A stretch of 64,000 nucleotides of DNA from Spirometra erinaceieuropaei (taxonomy: Eukaryota > Platyhelminthes > Cestoda > Diphyllobothriidea > Diphyllobothriidae). Within the stretch, counting starts at the first letter, position 1; the number at the start of each line of letters is the position of its first letter. The notes under the pieces are model-generated. The model did no database searches. It saw only the letters and a program-made list of their open reading frames with translations, and was not told the DNA's origin. A program made the translations under genes and the position numbers. The DNA lies in contig CACRXP010000018.1 of NCBI GenBank assembly GCA_902702965.1, positions 1,422,607-1,486,606 of the forward strand, read 5' to 3'. Below are positions 34,798-45,512 of the stretch, in pieces.

Positions 34798-37086
34798 TCA
34801 AATTCCTTTCATGAAGTTGGGGATAGTCAAAGTAGAGGCGTTGAGGAACAGCTGGTGAGACCAGCCATAGTGTTCAGAGACCACAAACGCCATCGCTACG
34901 GTACAGTCGATCAGTAGATTCAGCACCAAAATTTGTGGGAGCTTTTCTGAATGCAAAAATCGAGTAAAAGTTCTCTTAAATAAAGGATAATTTTGCAGAG
35001 TTTTCACACTCATGGGGAGTTTATTCCAAATAGCAATTGCATTTACAGAAAAGAACCGACCATATTTAACAGTACGTGCCAGAGGCAGAAATAAGAAGAC
35101 CTCACGGTGACTGTTACGTCGTGGGTGGATATGATGTCTTAAAGAGGTGAGTGGGTTAAATGTGTGATTATATAAGAGTTTAATTAGCAAAAACAGCCCC
35201 TTTTGTAATCTACGGAACCATAAAGGATCGAGGCCTGTAAGCCGGCAACGTTCTTGGTAAGACAAATGTCGGTGTTCCGGGATTAAAATTCTCTTAGTAA
35301 AAAAGTGTTGAACGGACTCTATTTTCTTCCGCTCCGTAGCACGCATGAGGCTAAATGAAAACGAACAGTATTCAAGATCAGGTCTAACGTACATGTTAAA
35401 AAGGCGCATTCTAATGTCCCTAGTTTTAAGATTTCGGAGGATAAACCCGGTCGTTCTACGTGCTTTGGAGACTATCAAGGCACAGTGCTCCGAGATATTA
35501 AGACTCTTGGAGTATGATACGCCCAAATCCTTTATAACCCCTGGCACATTTATTGCGTGACCTTCAATACTTAGTTGAGGTTGGCGGTCGTCGCCAACCA
35601 CCATGACTGAGCACTTATGCCAAGAAAGAGAAAGGCGCCATGTGCGGCACCACTGGGCGAAAGCCTGTAGATCGCTCTTTAGGAGCTCAAGCACGATGTC
35701 ATGATCTGCCGGCTTATATCGATATGCAACTTTAAGATCATCGGCATACATGAAAGGCTTGCCATTATGAAATAAATCGGGTACATCATTAACGAAAAGG
35801 CAAAATAAAAGCGGGCCGAGTACACTACCCTGAATGACTCCACTCCTCACACGTGTGGTGTTGGAGATGGTATTGAAAATCCTAACTCGTTGTGTGCGAG
35901 TGCCCAAATAAGAGGATATAACATTCAAAAGTTTGCCACCTATTCCGAAAGAGGACAATTTCAAGAGGAGAAGAGCATGGTCAACACGGTCAAAAGCCTT
36001 TGTGAAATCGAAATATACTGTGCAAAGAGCAAAACCATGGTCCCTAGATTGGAGAACATAGTCAAAGAAAGAGAGTTGACAGGTGTCACAAGATCAAGCT
36101 TTGAGGAATCCATGCTGAGCAACACTCAGTAAGTTGTTCGCTGTTAAGTGACACATCATCTTATCCTTGATCAATGTCTCTAAGATCTTCGAAACTGCAG
36201 GGAGGGTGTTTATTGGCCGAAAGTCATCAAATGATGTAGATTTGCCGTGCTTAGGAATGGGCAAAATGTGTGATTCCTTCCACAAGGTAGGATAAGTTTC
36301 AGTTTCATGAGCAAGATTAAATATCTTGCATAAGAGGGATGGGAAGATCGTGTTTGCATCGGCTTTTAAAATGCTTACTGGGACACCATCAGGGCCTGGA
36401 CTATAAGATTGACGAAAACGCCGAATCGCAACAGTCACATCCCACAGAGTGAAAGTTATAGTTTCTAGAACTGTCCCGGTCAATGACTGGATGGTCGGAA
36501 GCGGAGTGGTCGAGTCTTCAATAAACGTTTTGGACAGGAAATCATTGAAACTATCCGCGGTTAACTGGGCATCAACTATAGGATTTCCGAGATCGTCTCG
36601 AAGGATGGGATACTGCGTCTTACTCTGAGTTCGTATTTTTCTAGAGAAAAGTTCCGAGATATTTAACGAATGGTTTTCGGTAAAGTGGACCTCTTCGGCT
36701 AGCTGTTTTTCTTCAGACAATCTCTTAGCTCGATCAAAAATATCACAAATCAAGGGCAGAACAGAAACATCGTTCTGCAGATGGAAACGACGATAAAGCC
36801 TGCGCAATCTGCGACGAAAGGGTAAAGGTAGGAAAATCTCATCCCAAACATTAATAATTTTCTTACGGGGGACAAAACGAGAAATAAGCGGACCCAAAAT
36901 TTCGTACAGTTTTGCAGTGCAAACATTTACATCCGAACTAAGGAAGAACTCAGTCCAGTCGTAGGAATTAAGGTGTGTTAATAATTCGGTTGAGCGAGTT
37001 GATCGGAAATCGCGAAAAAAGTTATACTTTTGGGACGACATTTCGTCAGCCTCGAATTCCAACGTTGAAACAACTACATATGTCAT
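34798..37086 (-). pseudogene. LINE A reverse transcriptase with one nonsense codon
   Basis: A single reading frame from 37086 to the stop at 34798 contains SYSPGPDGVPVSILKADA, SHILPIPKHGKSTSFDDFRP, FDFTKAFDRVDHALLLLKLS, SGVIQGSVLGPLLFCLFVND, the box YADD at 35748-35737 and SWHKCSVMVVGD. The thumb continues to LDPLWFRRLQKGLF. The only break is TGA at 36096-36094. The related plus-strand copy has TGG (Trp) at that position, so this is a point mutation. Otherwise the RT is unusually well kept. Confidence 0.88.
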
Positions 37087-37944
37087 GGTCTGAGCCCCCG
37101 AGTGGGCCTAGGGATGACACTGACGATGGCAAGCAGCCTCTACAGAAAATTAAGTCAAGTATACTTGAGCCTCGGGTAGGAAAATCAACAACCTGAGTCC
37201 ACATCCCGACATCCACAGCCTCAAGAAAGTCATCGAACCTTCTAGGGCCTGAAGGCGGAGACCAGCGGACTTCAGGGAGATTAACGTCACCCGCAACCAG
37301 TTGATACTTAAAGCTTAAGTCGGCCGCAGCATGAAATGCCTGTGAGAGTAAACGATCAAAATTGTCATTGGCGTTGGGAGGGCGATAGACGCAGCCAATG
37401 AGTAAGAAGAACATATTTTTAGTGCAACCTGGAGCCAGCAGCTGCCTTCTACTGCGGAAAAGTGCGGGAGGTCCAACGGCAAAAATGTAAGTGCTTGCTT
37501 AACGTAGACGCAGCTGCCCCCACCAAGGCTATCTTGGCGATCATTTCGAATGCAATAATAGCCTAGAAGAGAGAGTTCGGAGTCAGCTACTGAGGCTGAT
37601 GCCCACGTCTCAGTTACTAAAACAATATCAGGACAATGGACGAACACCAGAGTCTGAAGCAAAGGCATCTTATTAAGCAAGGATCTGGCATTTAAAACAA
37701 AAAGTTTGAAGGGAAAGGCTGTTAGTTTTTGAGGGAGGTGGGCTACATCGTCCAGTTCTGGGTCGCCCACGGAGCAAACGGTCCGGATGCAACCATCCGG
37801 TTCTGCACGCTTTGCTGGTCGTTGGCTGGAGGCGAAGGAAGAGCGAGCACAGGGTCTGGATGCGAAGGACAACTCACCGGACTTATCTTCCAAAGAGGTG
37901 CCGTCGCTGGCCGTACTACTACAGTTAGCTTGATGAAAAACCAT
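37046..37944 (-). pseudogene. LINE A endonuclease, two frames
   Basis: The first frame (37944-37315) carries KLFVLNARSLLNKMPLLQTL, CPDIVLVTETWASASVADSE and DSLGGGSCVYVKQAL. The second (37414-37046) carries GCVYRPPNANDNFDRLL, YQLVAGDVNLPEVRWSPPSG and LGGSDHDICSCF. Motifs N, TETW, GDVN(L)P and SDH are all there, with a frame change near 37415 and a second near 37080 that restores the original frame for the RT. Confidence 0.8.
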
Positions 37945-38420
37945 AAACTTCGACGTGATATAATAGGTATGATTCCGCTTTCGATGTTATAACGAATACG
38001 TCGGCTTATATATGATGAATTAAAGTGAGTATTCAAAACTCAATAAGCGAAAAAATACTTAAAATCCGATAAATTTTGTTCAAATTAATCAGAAGCGACT
38101 TAGCCCTTTCCAGATCTCGTGGGACTTGAGTAACTGCAGACCTTGAAGAATTTTGAGCGATTGGTTTTCTAGGCTGTATACCGCGAATCGGTTGCGTAGC
38201 CAGTTGCGTTGTCAGTTGGACCGTGCTGATAAACAAATTGCACTTAATCCAGGTTCCTGGCGAATTTCGATGCGTGAAAAAATATTCCAAAAATGCACAA
38301 AGTTAGTCTGTACGTACGGTTCCAGTATCAATGTCAGAGACTGTAACTGTGCAATGGTATCCAAGTCGAAATTGTCCCAGTTGGAGCGTAGAATAATTCC
38401 GTCGTGCTCAGTTGGGCTCA

Positions 38421-40750
38421 GGTTTGAATGAGATCGCCGCGCAGTTGCCTATAATTTAGAGAAAACAGATTTAGTTCGGTCAGCCTGGTTTCGTAAGGCA
38501 GATGATGAAGATTCTTGACCATCTTCGTAGCCATCGCCTGTACTCTTTTCAATCGTTGATAATCTTTCTTCAACCGCGGTCGCCAGGCCTGGACTGCACT
38601 CTCTAAGTGAGACCGGACGAATGTCCCATAGGTTTTCCTGAAGAGCTCTTTATCAATCTGCACAAATCCTCGCCTCAGCGCAAATAACATCCTTATCGCA
38701 CTTTTGGCTGCCCTTTGACACTGTGATGATGGTTTCAGCGAGGAGGTCATTAGGACGCCCAGGTCTTTCTGTTCCACAACATTTGAAAAGGGCTGACCAC
38801 CAAGGACGTATTGAAAGGAATCGTCCTCCTTACTGGTCCGTATGGTGCGGAGTCTCAGAATCACACATTTGTCTACATTAAAATTAAGGAGCCAGCGAGC
38901 TGACCAACTGTGCAGGCGGTTGAGACTGTCTTGAAGCGCGTACCTGTCTGCATCAGATCTGATGGGTCTCCACAGCTTAACATCGTCAACAAACATGATG
39001 ACGCTGCATCCCTGGTCGTCGACGCAGTCGTTAATGTAAACCAGGAATAGCAACAGCCCTAAGACTGAGCCCTGTGGTACATCACTTAGAACGGGAGTAG
39101 GAGTTGACCTTGAGGCCTCAATGCACACGGTTTGCGATCTACCAGTAAGAAAATCTGTTATCCATGTCAGCAGCCTTCCTCTTATCCCAATTTCAGAAAG
39201 TTTGTAGATTAGGCGTTTGTGCGGGACGCTGTCGAATGCTTTCTTAAAGTCTGTGTAGATGACATCGACCCTACCATCCTCTTCCAGTGCGCGAGTCCAT
39301 TGCTCCGTCGAGAGCAATAAACTGGAAAGGCACGAATGGTTCTGTCTGAAGCCGTGCTGCAGGTCTGAGAGTAAATGGCCCTGTTCCAGGAACTTCATTG
39401 TTACTTTCTTAACTGTGGCCTCCATTATTTTACAGCAGACACAGGTTAGACTAACAGGCCGGTAACTGTTAGCATTACTGCGAGACCCGCCCTTGTATAT
39501 CGGAAAGATATTTGCTGTCTTCCATTCCGATGGCAGCCTCCCTAATTCGAATGACGAGCGGAAGATGTATGCTTGTGGTTTGGAGAGTTCATTCGCCAAT
39601 TCTTTTTGAGATTTTTCAGCTCCCTTTTCACGGCAGATGTCGGGAAGAGTATGCAGTCAAGCACGGGACTAGCAGTCTCAACAGCATTGTTAGCACTGCG
39701 ACTGCGAAACTCGGTTTCTCTAGTAAAAGCCGAGGCCAAATACTGTCCTAAGTTTTCGGCTTTCTCACTGTCCTCAATGATCTCTACACCATTATCATCC
39801 TTCAGCACCGCGTCTGGGTCCTTATTTTTCAGTCTACTGTTAACATAGTGAAATAAAATCTTGGGCTTCTGTTCAGCCTGTCGGATAATTTTGGATTCAT
39901 ACTCCTTCCGTGCCTGACGGATACATTTTTGACTGCATTTCGTTGACGACGAAACTCTTCCAAATGCGCTGGTGACGCAGTTTCCCTGAATATTTTCCAT
40001 CTTTCGCTTTTCTTCCGTAGCTGCCCATTTAGGTCCATAGCTAACCGAGCAGGTGGACTAGTTGTTTTTTGTACTTTAGGTGGACAACAGCGCCGAATCA
40101 GATCGAGTGAAATCGTTTTAAAAGATCTCCAGTCGTCCTCCAGATCTTCCCTGAGTAATTGGTCCCAATTCACGGACAGCAATCCGTTCTTCATCGCGTT
40201 AAAATCTGCCTTCCATATATTAGGTTGGTCCTCTGTTCTCTTCTGGCGTTTAGAAAAGAGCGAGTAAACCCATAGTAGCGTAGTATGGTCACTTTTCCCG
40301 AGATGTGCATTGGGATACACGTCGTCGATATTAGAGCAGTCTTTAGTGAAAACTAGGTCTAGACAATTCGCTCTCTTGTACTCTCGAAATCTTGTTGGTA
40401 ACTTCACATTTTGCGCCAGAGGGAGATCGAGTGTGAGGTCCAGTATCTTATTGCTGAAAGAAGCTGGCCCACCATTAACTGCCATAGGTTCCCTTTCTAT
40501 TGCAGGTGCGTTGAAATCCCCAGCAATAAGTACCTATTTGTGGCTAGCTACGTCTTTGACTAAACCAAAGAACGACTCATCAGCTGCACTCAGAAGGTTT
40601 GGTGGTCTATAAATCGCCAGGAATTCTAGCTTTTGTGCATTGTTCTTCTTTATCTTTATCCAGACGGATTCATATTCTAGGGCTCTTTCAACTGCCGAAA
40701 TTCATGCCCTTACATATACGACTACCCCACCGCCCTGTTATATGTATTTT
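38421..40750 (-). mobile_element. LINE D: CR1-like family I, EN and RT, interrupted at 38420
   Basis: The endonuclease is in frame 40485-39829 (AQNVKLPTRFREYKRANCLD, LGKSDHTTLLWVYSLF), with more N-terminal EN up to about 40750 (VLIAGDFNAPAIE, GGVVVYVRA). The linker frame is 40000-39542 (KPKILFHYVNSRLKNKD). The RT is 39599-38418 (NSYRPVSLTCVCCK, YTDFKKAFDSVPHKRLIYKL, VPQGSVLGLLLFLVYINDCV). The catalytic box is FVDD (38993-38982) instead of FADD. Frame changes occur near 39930 and 39600. The RT stops at RGDLIQT where the LINE A/B block begins, and its missing C-terminus matches 30240-29928. Confidence 0.88.
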
Positions 40751-40869
40751 CTCACGGATTTTTTCCAATTGCACATACTCAACAAACTTCTGTTTCCTAT
40801 ACTTGTCCGTCCACTTTCCTATGTCGTGCGATATCGTAGGCGTTACAGAGGCTGTTCATTTATAGACTT

Positions 40870-41430
40870 ACTGGGGCTGATTGTCGCTGGTTTACCTTAT
40901 TTGTAACGTGAGAGATCCGATTTGACACATTTACAGGTACTTCGACAGCCGACTATTTAAAAAACGTTCACTCGAGGCTACAAAGTCGGGAACGTAAGGT
41001 GCGGGAACGTAAGATAAATAGAAAATATTCTCGCGCAGTTTTTCTAATGTTGTCGCCTGGCGCGTCTTTCTTGTTTGCCGCCACGCCGTCGCCACGCCAG
41101 AGAGCCACATCTGGCCTCATCCCAACTTCACCTAGCCACATCAGCAAGTCGCAGCCAGACAAGGCTGTTGTCGGCAGAGATAACAGTCATTAATTACTAG
41201 CCATTGTATTCATCCAAAAGACCTGGTTCCCTGAGTTTAACATTTACTGTCAATGAACTAGCCGTCAGCTTCCTGTACCAGTCTCCGTTTTAAGAGTTGC
41301 CGTGTTAGCCAGCAATAAATCTACTTACGACGGAACTGGATAGAAGTGTACAGAATGAGCAGATTAAGTCCTCTCGGCCAAGCTTTGTTCGACTCTGCTT
41401 ATCTTTCAAACTGCTGAATATGAATTTCAA
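40870..41430. other. No gene recognised
   Basis: It holds a GC-rich patch near 41050-41110 (GCCACGCCGTCGCCACGCC). The 64-codon open frames on the two strands overlap and have no known domain. Confidence 0.3.
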
Positions 41431-42020
41431 GGGGATTTGCAATATCCCGCATGTGGCAGGAGAAAAATCTCAAACTGCGGGCAAAAACACTTCCTGATTA
41501 TGCTGTCGCATATGTCTGGGAACAAGCATGTGCGTATGAACCTTGGTAAGCATCATATCGTCAGATTGTCAGCATGCATAAAAGGCCCGCCATCCAGAAA
41601 TCAGTCTTCGACATCGTTAAGTAAAATGAAAAGCAGGAACCGGCTAAGCATACAACCCTGAATAATAACAATTCCCAGTCCTTTTGGGTGTAAATAACCG
41701 AGAAAATCTTAACGCCCTGTGTAAGATAGCAAAGGCAGGATGATAAAAATTCAGAACTTATCCATTCATTCTGAAAAAGAACAAAATCGATAAAAGACGA
41801 TGATTGTTAAAACGATCAAATGTCTTGGTGAGATAAGAAAAAAACAGCGCAAAGGACAAAAGTACTGTCGTAATCTAGGTCATTATGCTTAGGAATTAGC
41901 TAAAGCTCCACATTTGTGTACGAGAAAGTAGAAGAATCAATTTTACAGCAGTAATTCTTGAAAATGTCCTCTGTGGAATTTCTGTGAACGTAAGGAATGA
42001 TTGGATGCTACGTTTCTCTA
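41430..42020 (-). mobile_element. Decayed LINE family II RT fragment
   Basis: The minus strand around 41680-41550 reads IVIIQGCMLSRFLLFILLND then VEDWFLDGGPFMHADNLTI, with frame changes. It matches LINE A (GVIQGSVLGPLLFCLFVNDV ... GKPFMYADDLKV). The catalytic YADD reads HADN. Confidence 0.6.
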
Positions 42021-42107
42021 TGAGCTCCTTTTGTGCAAATAAGAACTTGCGCGAAACTTAAAATGCGCAAGAAAGCGAAATTAGCCACATTAGCCAGCGT
42101 GGTCCTT

Positions 42108-42240
42108 GTATAAATAAATAAATTGTTTTACTCACCGTCCGTACGTGTACTTTCACGGTAAGTGGCCACACATTTCCGAGTACATTTTCGAACAAGTAGA
42201 CAAATTCTGTACAGGGTTCAACTTGTTTTTATAAAATAGA
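42108..42240 (-). mobile_element. LINE-like 3' tail
   Basis: The minus strand ends GTAAAACAATTTATTTATTTATA, a (TTTA)n tail like that of LINE A, after a short leader rich in GTACACGTACGG. The upstream coding is not recognisable. Confidence 0.4.
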
Positions 42241-43045
42241 TAGCCAGATATGAAAAAAAAAGTTTAGCGAAAAGTGAAAAATTATCTTTCGAATTCGGTT
42301 AAAAGGACGAAAATAATTTGATTTTACTAGTTTTGAAGGGAAAAACTATCTCCCATGGGAAGTCAAGTATGCGTATTTGATAGGAACGCCCTGCATGTAG
42401 CGGCACACAAGAGTTCGAAATAATCCTGGTGATAGTAGAATAACTTAATCGGATAAGGTAGTTCGCTGCAGACTCGAGAATAATGCTTTTGGATGACAGT
42501 AGAAGCGACCGTCAAAGTGGAGAGACAGGAGAAAATCAACGCGAGCGTTTACAGTCTGCTTAAAGTCCAAGCGAGAAGAGGGCATTGAGAGCTGCGAGGA
42601 TCGCCAAGACGAGTGGAGATACGGTCATGACACTGCTTTGCTGACCGACCAAACTACCAACAGGTAGCTAAAAACTGAGGGTTCCACCGTGATCCTAAAC
42701 AGATCGTATGGGTTCAGATGAGGAGATGAAATTAAAATCCGCTGCAGGGGAGGCGTAATAGGGGCAGATTTAGCAGCCAACTAACGACAGGGTTGTAAAA
42801 GTCTGGGTGATACTTTCCATTTGAGCAAGAAATGTACGCACTATCTGCTATTACATCCCAGAAGGACCCTTTTCAAATTCCAGAATTTGAGTGTTCAGGA
42901 GCGAGACGGTCAAAAATGACTTTATACCATTCAAGGTGAGGCACTAGCCTAAACTCGATTTTAATACCAATAAGTTAGGCGATGAGCTACATTTCAGTGA
43001 GAGATTACTTCAAATCAAGGTATATTAGGATGTCAAAAAGGGGAC
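42241..43045. other. No gene recognised
   Basis: Probably old LINE sequence on the minus strand, since a LINE tail lies on its left. No motif is clear enough to name. Confidence 0.3.
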
Positions 43046-43163
43046 TTGAACAAGGCAAAGGCGACAAAACAGGTAGAATTGACTGACCTCATGAATTTCG
43101 AGACCTTTCATTCAGCTGCACACGGTCATTGCATAGTTATATGACAAGGCAGACTGTTCAATC
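43046..43163. repeat. Long inverted repeat, left arm part 1 (118 bp)
   Basis: It begins TTGAACAAGGCAAAGGCG and ends GCAGACTGTTCAATC. It is the near-identical reverse complement of 44044-44161. The left arm continues at 43511 after the inserted 347-bp segment. Confidence 0.92.
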
Positions 43164-43510
43164 TGTCGAAAGTTGTGTGGTCGACAAGATAAAGATTTCC
43201 AATCAAAAGCCAGGGAAGACGGTTTGAGTTGGACAACCTTTACTGCCTGAGGAAGTGCGTACACAAGGACTCTGTAGACGGTCGCCGCGAGCGCGCTCCA
43301 AGCAAGCTGTTGTCTCTGTATCCGCCTTCGGGTGTTGTCAGCGCGTGTGTGCGCCCTTCTTTGCCTCCACGTCGCCAGCCAATGAGAGTGGGGACAGCGT
43401 TGATTGGCTTCGAGCACTCGCGCGTCCCAGCAGCGTATCGACACGGAGTGTGAGGCGGACAGGACGGCAGCGTGACAAAGGCGGAGGGCGAGGAGACGCG
43501 AACTGCCACA
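43164..43510. mobile_element. 347-bp TGT...ACA insertion with 4-bp duplication, probable solo LTR
   Basis: It starts TGTCGAAAGTTGTG and ends AACTGCCACA. AATC precedes it (43160-43163) and follows it (43511-43514). The right arm of the inverted repeat has the uninterrupted sequence GTTGATTGAAC, which shows the empty site. TG..CA ends, a 4-bp duplication and a GC-rich promoter-like interior (AGCCAATGAG) fit a solo LTR of a Ty3/gypsy- or BEL-type element. It does not resemble the gypsy ends near 53.5 kb. Confidence 0.75.
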
Positions 43511-43616
43511 AATCAACGATCGACCTAGAGAGATAAAACCTGATAGGTAACCTGAAACATGGGTCTAGTATGCGGGTGCATATGGCGAGGGGGGGGAGGG
43601 GGAGAGAAGTCATCCA
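43511..43616. repeat. Long inverted repeat, left arm part 2
   Basis: It runs from AATCAACGATCGACCTAGAG to GAGAGAAGTCATCCA. It pairs with 43945-44047 apart from a few mismatches and indels in the G run. Confidence 0.9.
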
Positions 43617-43944
43617 CGTATGAGAGTTAGGACTACAGTGAGAACTTGCGCGGCGTGATTTAAAGTGCAGCGTGCGGGGAGCATTCAGTCATGCCGGGGA
43701 GAAGGGGGGGGCGGGTGGTTGCGAAATGAGAGGGCGTGCACTGGAACAGGGTCTCGTCCATAATCGATACTTACCATGGCAGTGCCAGGTTTATCACGTG
43801 GTCCAGCTGCTTACAGAGTTCTGGTTTCCTCCTCCGTATTGCAGGGACCTCTGCAAAACGCAAGAGACGTCCGGTCGTCGCCCGAAACAGGACCTCGAAT
43901 GCAACCATTGGGTCCACCGTATAGCCCGTGTCCACTGGGTGCTT
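43617..43944. other. Spacer of the inverted repeat
   Basis: 328 bp, GC-rich, with several short overlapping open frames on both strands. No recognised domain. Confidence 0.4.
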
Positions 43945-44161
43945 TGGATGACTTCTCTCCCCCTCCCCCCTCGCGATATGCACCCAATACTAGACCCATT
44001 TTTCAGGTTACCTATTACGTTTTATCTCTCTAGGTCGGTCGTTGATTGAACGGTCTGCCTTGTCATATAACTATGCAATGACCGTGTGCAGCTGAATGAG
44101 AGGTCTCGAAATTTATGACGTCAGTAAATTCTGCCTGTTTTGTCGCCTTTGCCTTGTTCAA
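43945..44161. repeat. Long inverted repeat, right arm (217 bp, uninterrupted)
   Basis: It contains both arm segments contiguously, joined through GTTGATTGAAC. With the left arm it makes a foldback structure of about 1.1 kb. No coding was recognised, so it could be a foldback/MITE element. Confidence 0.9.
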
Positions 44162-44571
44162 ATTTATCCCGGGAAACACTGCTTCAATCTACCGTAAAGG
44201 AAACTGTTTAGTCGTAGAGCAGAGAGACGGCAGAACAAACGTGGAGGAATCACGCGTAGCAAAAGATCGATTTCTAGGAGTGAGAGACACCACGCGAAAG
44301 ACTACAACTAGAGTTAATGCAAAGCCGGAGGCAAAGTCCATCGTCTAGTCTTCTAATCTAATGGACATCCCTCAGTATAAGGAATACCGAATGCAGCTTA
44401 AGAAAAGAGTTTTCTAGTAAAAGCTCTCTGAACATTTTTGATTTTATAAAGTTCACAGGCGTTTATTAAACCAAAGAAAGGGCAACAATATTCGAAGACG
44501 AGAATAATAAACATTAATAAAATCTCAGCGTTTTCGCGGAAGAAAAAATGATGTGATATGAAATCTCATAA
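44162..44571. other. No gene recognised
   Basis: Right flank of the foldback. Short open frames only. Confidence 0.3.
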
Positions 44572-44763
44572 CTATGTGGCTTTTGCAGAGATTCTATTAA
44601 CACGAGTATACTTATTTGTATAACTTAGACCTAGGCCCTTTATGCCAGAGCATTCTGACAGCGTGTTATTCTGAAAAATTATGGGACCAGGAAGCTTGGC
44701 AAGGATAAAGGACACTAAACTAAACTTGGAGGAGGAAAATACCATTGGCTTAATTGAACTCAA
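44572..44763 (-). mobile_element. Small LINE fragment (RT thumb region)
   Basis: The minus strand reads KLPGPIIFQNNTLSECSGIK then GLGLSYTNKYTRVNRISAKA. This is parallel to the block KLPPIIFEDNEITEAPSVKY / LGLSYTNTLDLSPHVQQISP of the copy at 28.0-28.6 kb. The same family therefore inserted twice here. Confidence 0.6.
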
Positions 44764-44816
44764 TTACCACAAACACAGTAGATCGGAGTTAATTTTTTCA
44801 ACGCAAACATAAGTGT

Positions 44817-44870
44817 GTGTGACAATGCCTGTAAACTGGCATTTAATAAATTAAGTTAAATTAAATTAAA
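44817..44870 (+). mobile_element. LINE family II 3' terminus
   Basis: GTGACAATGCCTGTAAACTGGC then ATTTAATAAA and an (AAATT)n tail. It shares about 30 bp with the end of LINE A (34580-34620, minus strand). Confidence 0.65.
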
Positions 44871-45049
44871 CACATTTGAGGTCATCGACGTAAGTAAACG
44901 TTTGCGAATTTCTGATGTCAGTCGAAATATCATTGATGTAAAGGAGAAAACATGACGGGTACACGACAGTGACTTAAGGTGTGCCACTCGTGGCCGAGTA
45001 AGGCGTCGAGTAGCTCTCAACAACCATGAATTTCTGAAAGTAATTGGAT

Positions 45050-45196
45050 AGGTATTTATGCCGATGACCTCAAGTGTGTTTACTCATACTCTAAGGACAC
45101 CGCAAATGTTTGTGTTGAAAAAATTAATGCCGATTTACTACGCTTAAGCAGATGGGGTTCGACATGGCAGATGGAGTTTTCATCATCCAAGTGTAG
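45050..45196 (+). mobile_element. LINE RT fragment with intact YADD, cut by gap
   Basis: It reads IYADDLKCVYSYSKDTANVC then RLSRWGSTWQMEFSSSKC. This is the catalytic box and start of the thumb. It runs into the N run. The 3' end of what may be the same element is at 45283-45512. Confidence 0.75.
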
Positions 45197-45282
45197 NNNN
45201 NNNNNNNNNNNNNNNNNNNNNNNNNNNNNNNNNNNNNNNNNNNNNNNNNNNNNNNNNNNNNNNNNNNNNNNNNNNNNNNNNN
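45197..45282. other. Assembly gap (86 N)
   Basis: All N. It interrupts the LINE copy. Confidence 1.
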
Positions 45283-45512
45283 TTTTTTCTCCTGTAAAAT
45301 TAATCCAATCATTTTTAACTTTTTCCGAGGAGTTTTTTTTCACCCCTCAATCATCATGTTTCTCAATGGACTTCTAATTCAGAAACTATGAATTGCATTT
45401 TGTAAAGATTCAGCCCACCTCGTCAAAAACTCGCATGCAAATTTATTTTAACTTGCTTTGATGGGACCCCGACGGGTCTTTAATAAAAATTATCTATCTA
45501 TCTATCTACCCT
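45283..45512 (+). mobile_element. LINE 3' UTR and tail
   Basis: It ends GGGTCTTTAATAAAAATTATCTATCTATCTATCTAC, an AATAAA followed by a (TATC)n microsatellite. It is on the same strand as the RT piece before the gap. Confidence 0.6.

Larger units (their letters stand above)
34563..38420 (-). mobile_element. LINE A: CR1/Jockey-like element, family II
   Basis: The minus-strand order is endonuclease (37944-37050), linker, RT (37086-34798), then a 3' UTR. The UTR ends with TGACAATGCCTGTAAACTGGCATTAAATAAA and a (TTTA)n tail. The same 3' terminal sequence recurs at 44817-44850 on the plus strand. Two frame changes in the EN and one nonsense codon in the RT are the main lesions. Decayed relatives are at 41.4, 45.5-47.1 and 47.2-49.5 kb. 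ORF1 is not recognised in 37945-38420. Confidence 0.9.

Noticed and set aside
38033..38290. 85-codon minus frame as ORF1 of LINE A
   Set aside because: Position is right, but there is no coiled coil, RRM or zinc motif, so the assignment is not supportable.
43229..43613. Cluster of overlapping 60-130-codon open frames on both strands
   Set aside because: All lie in the GC-rich inverted repeat and LTR-like segment, overlap in up to five frames and have no domain; GC content alone explains them.
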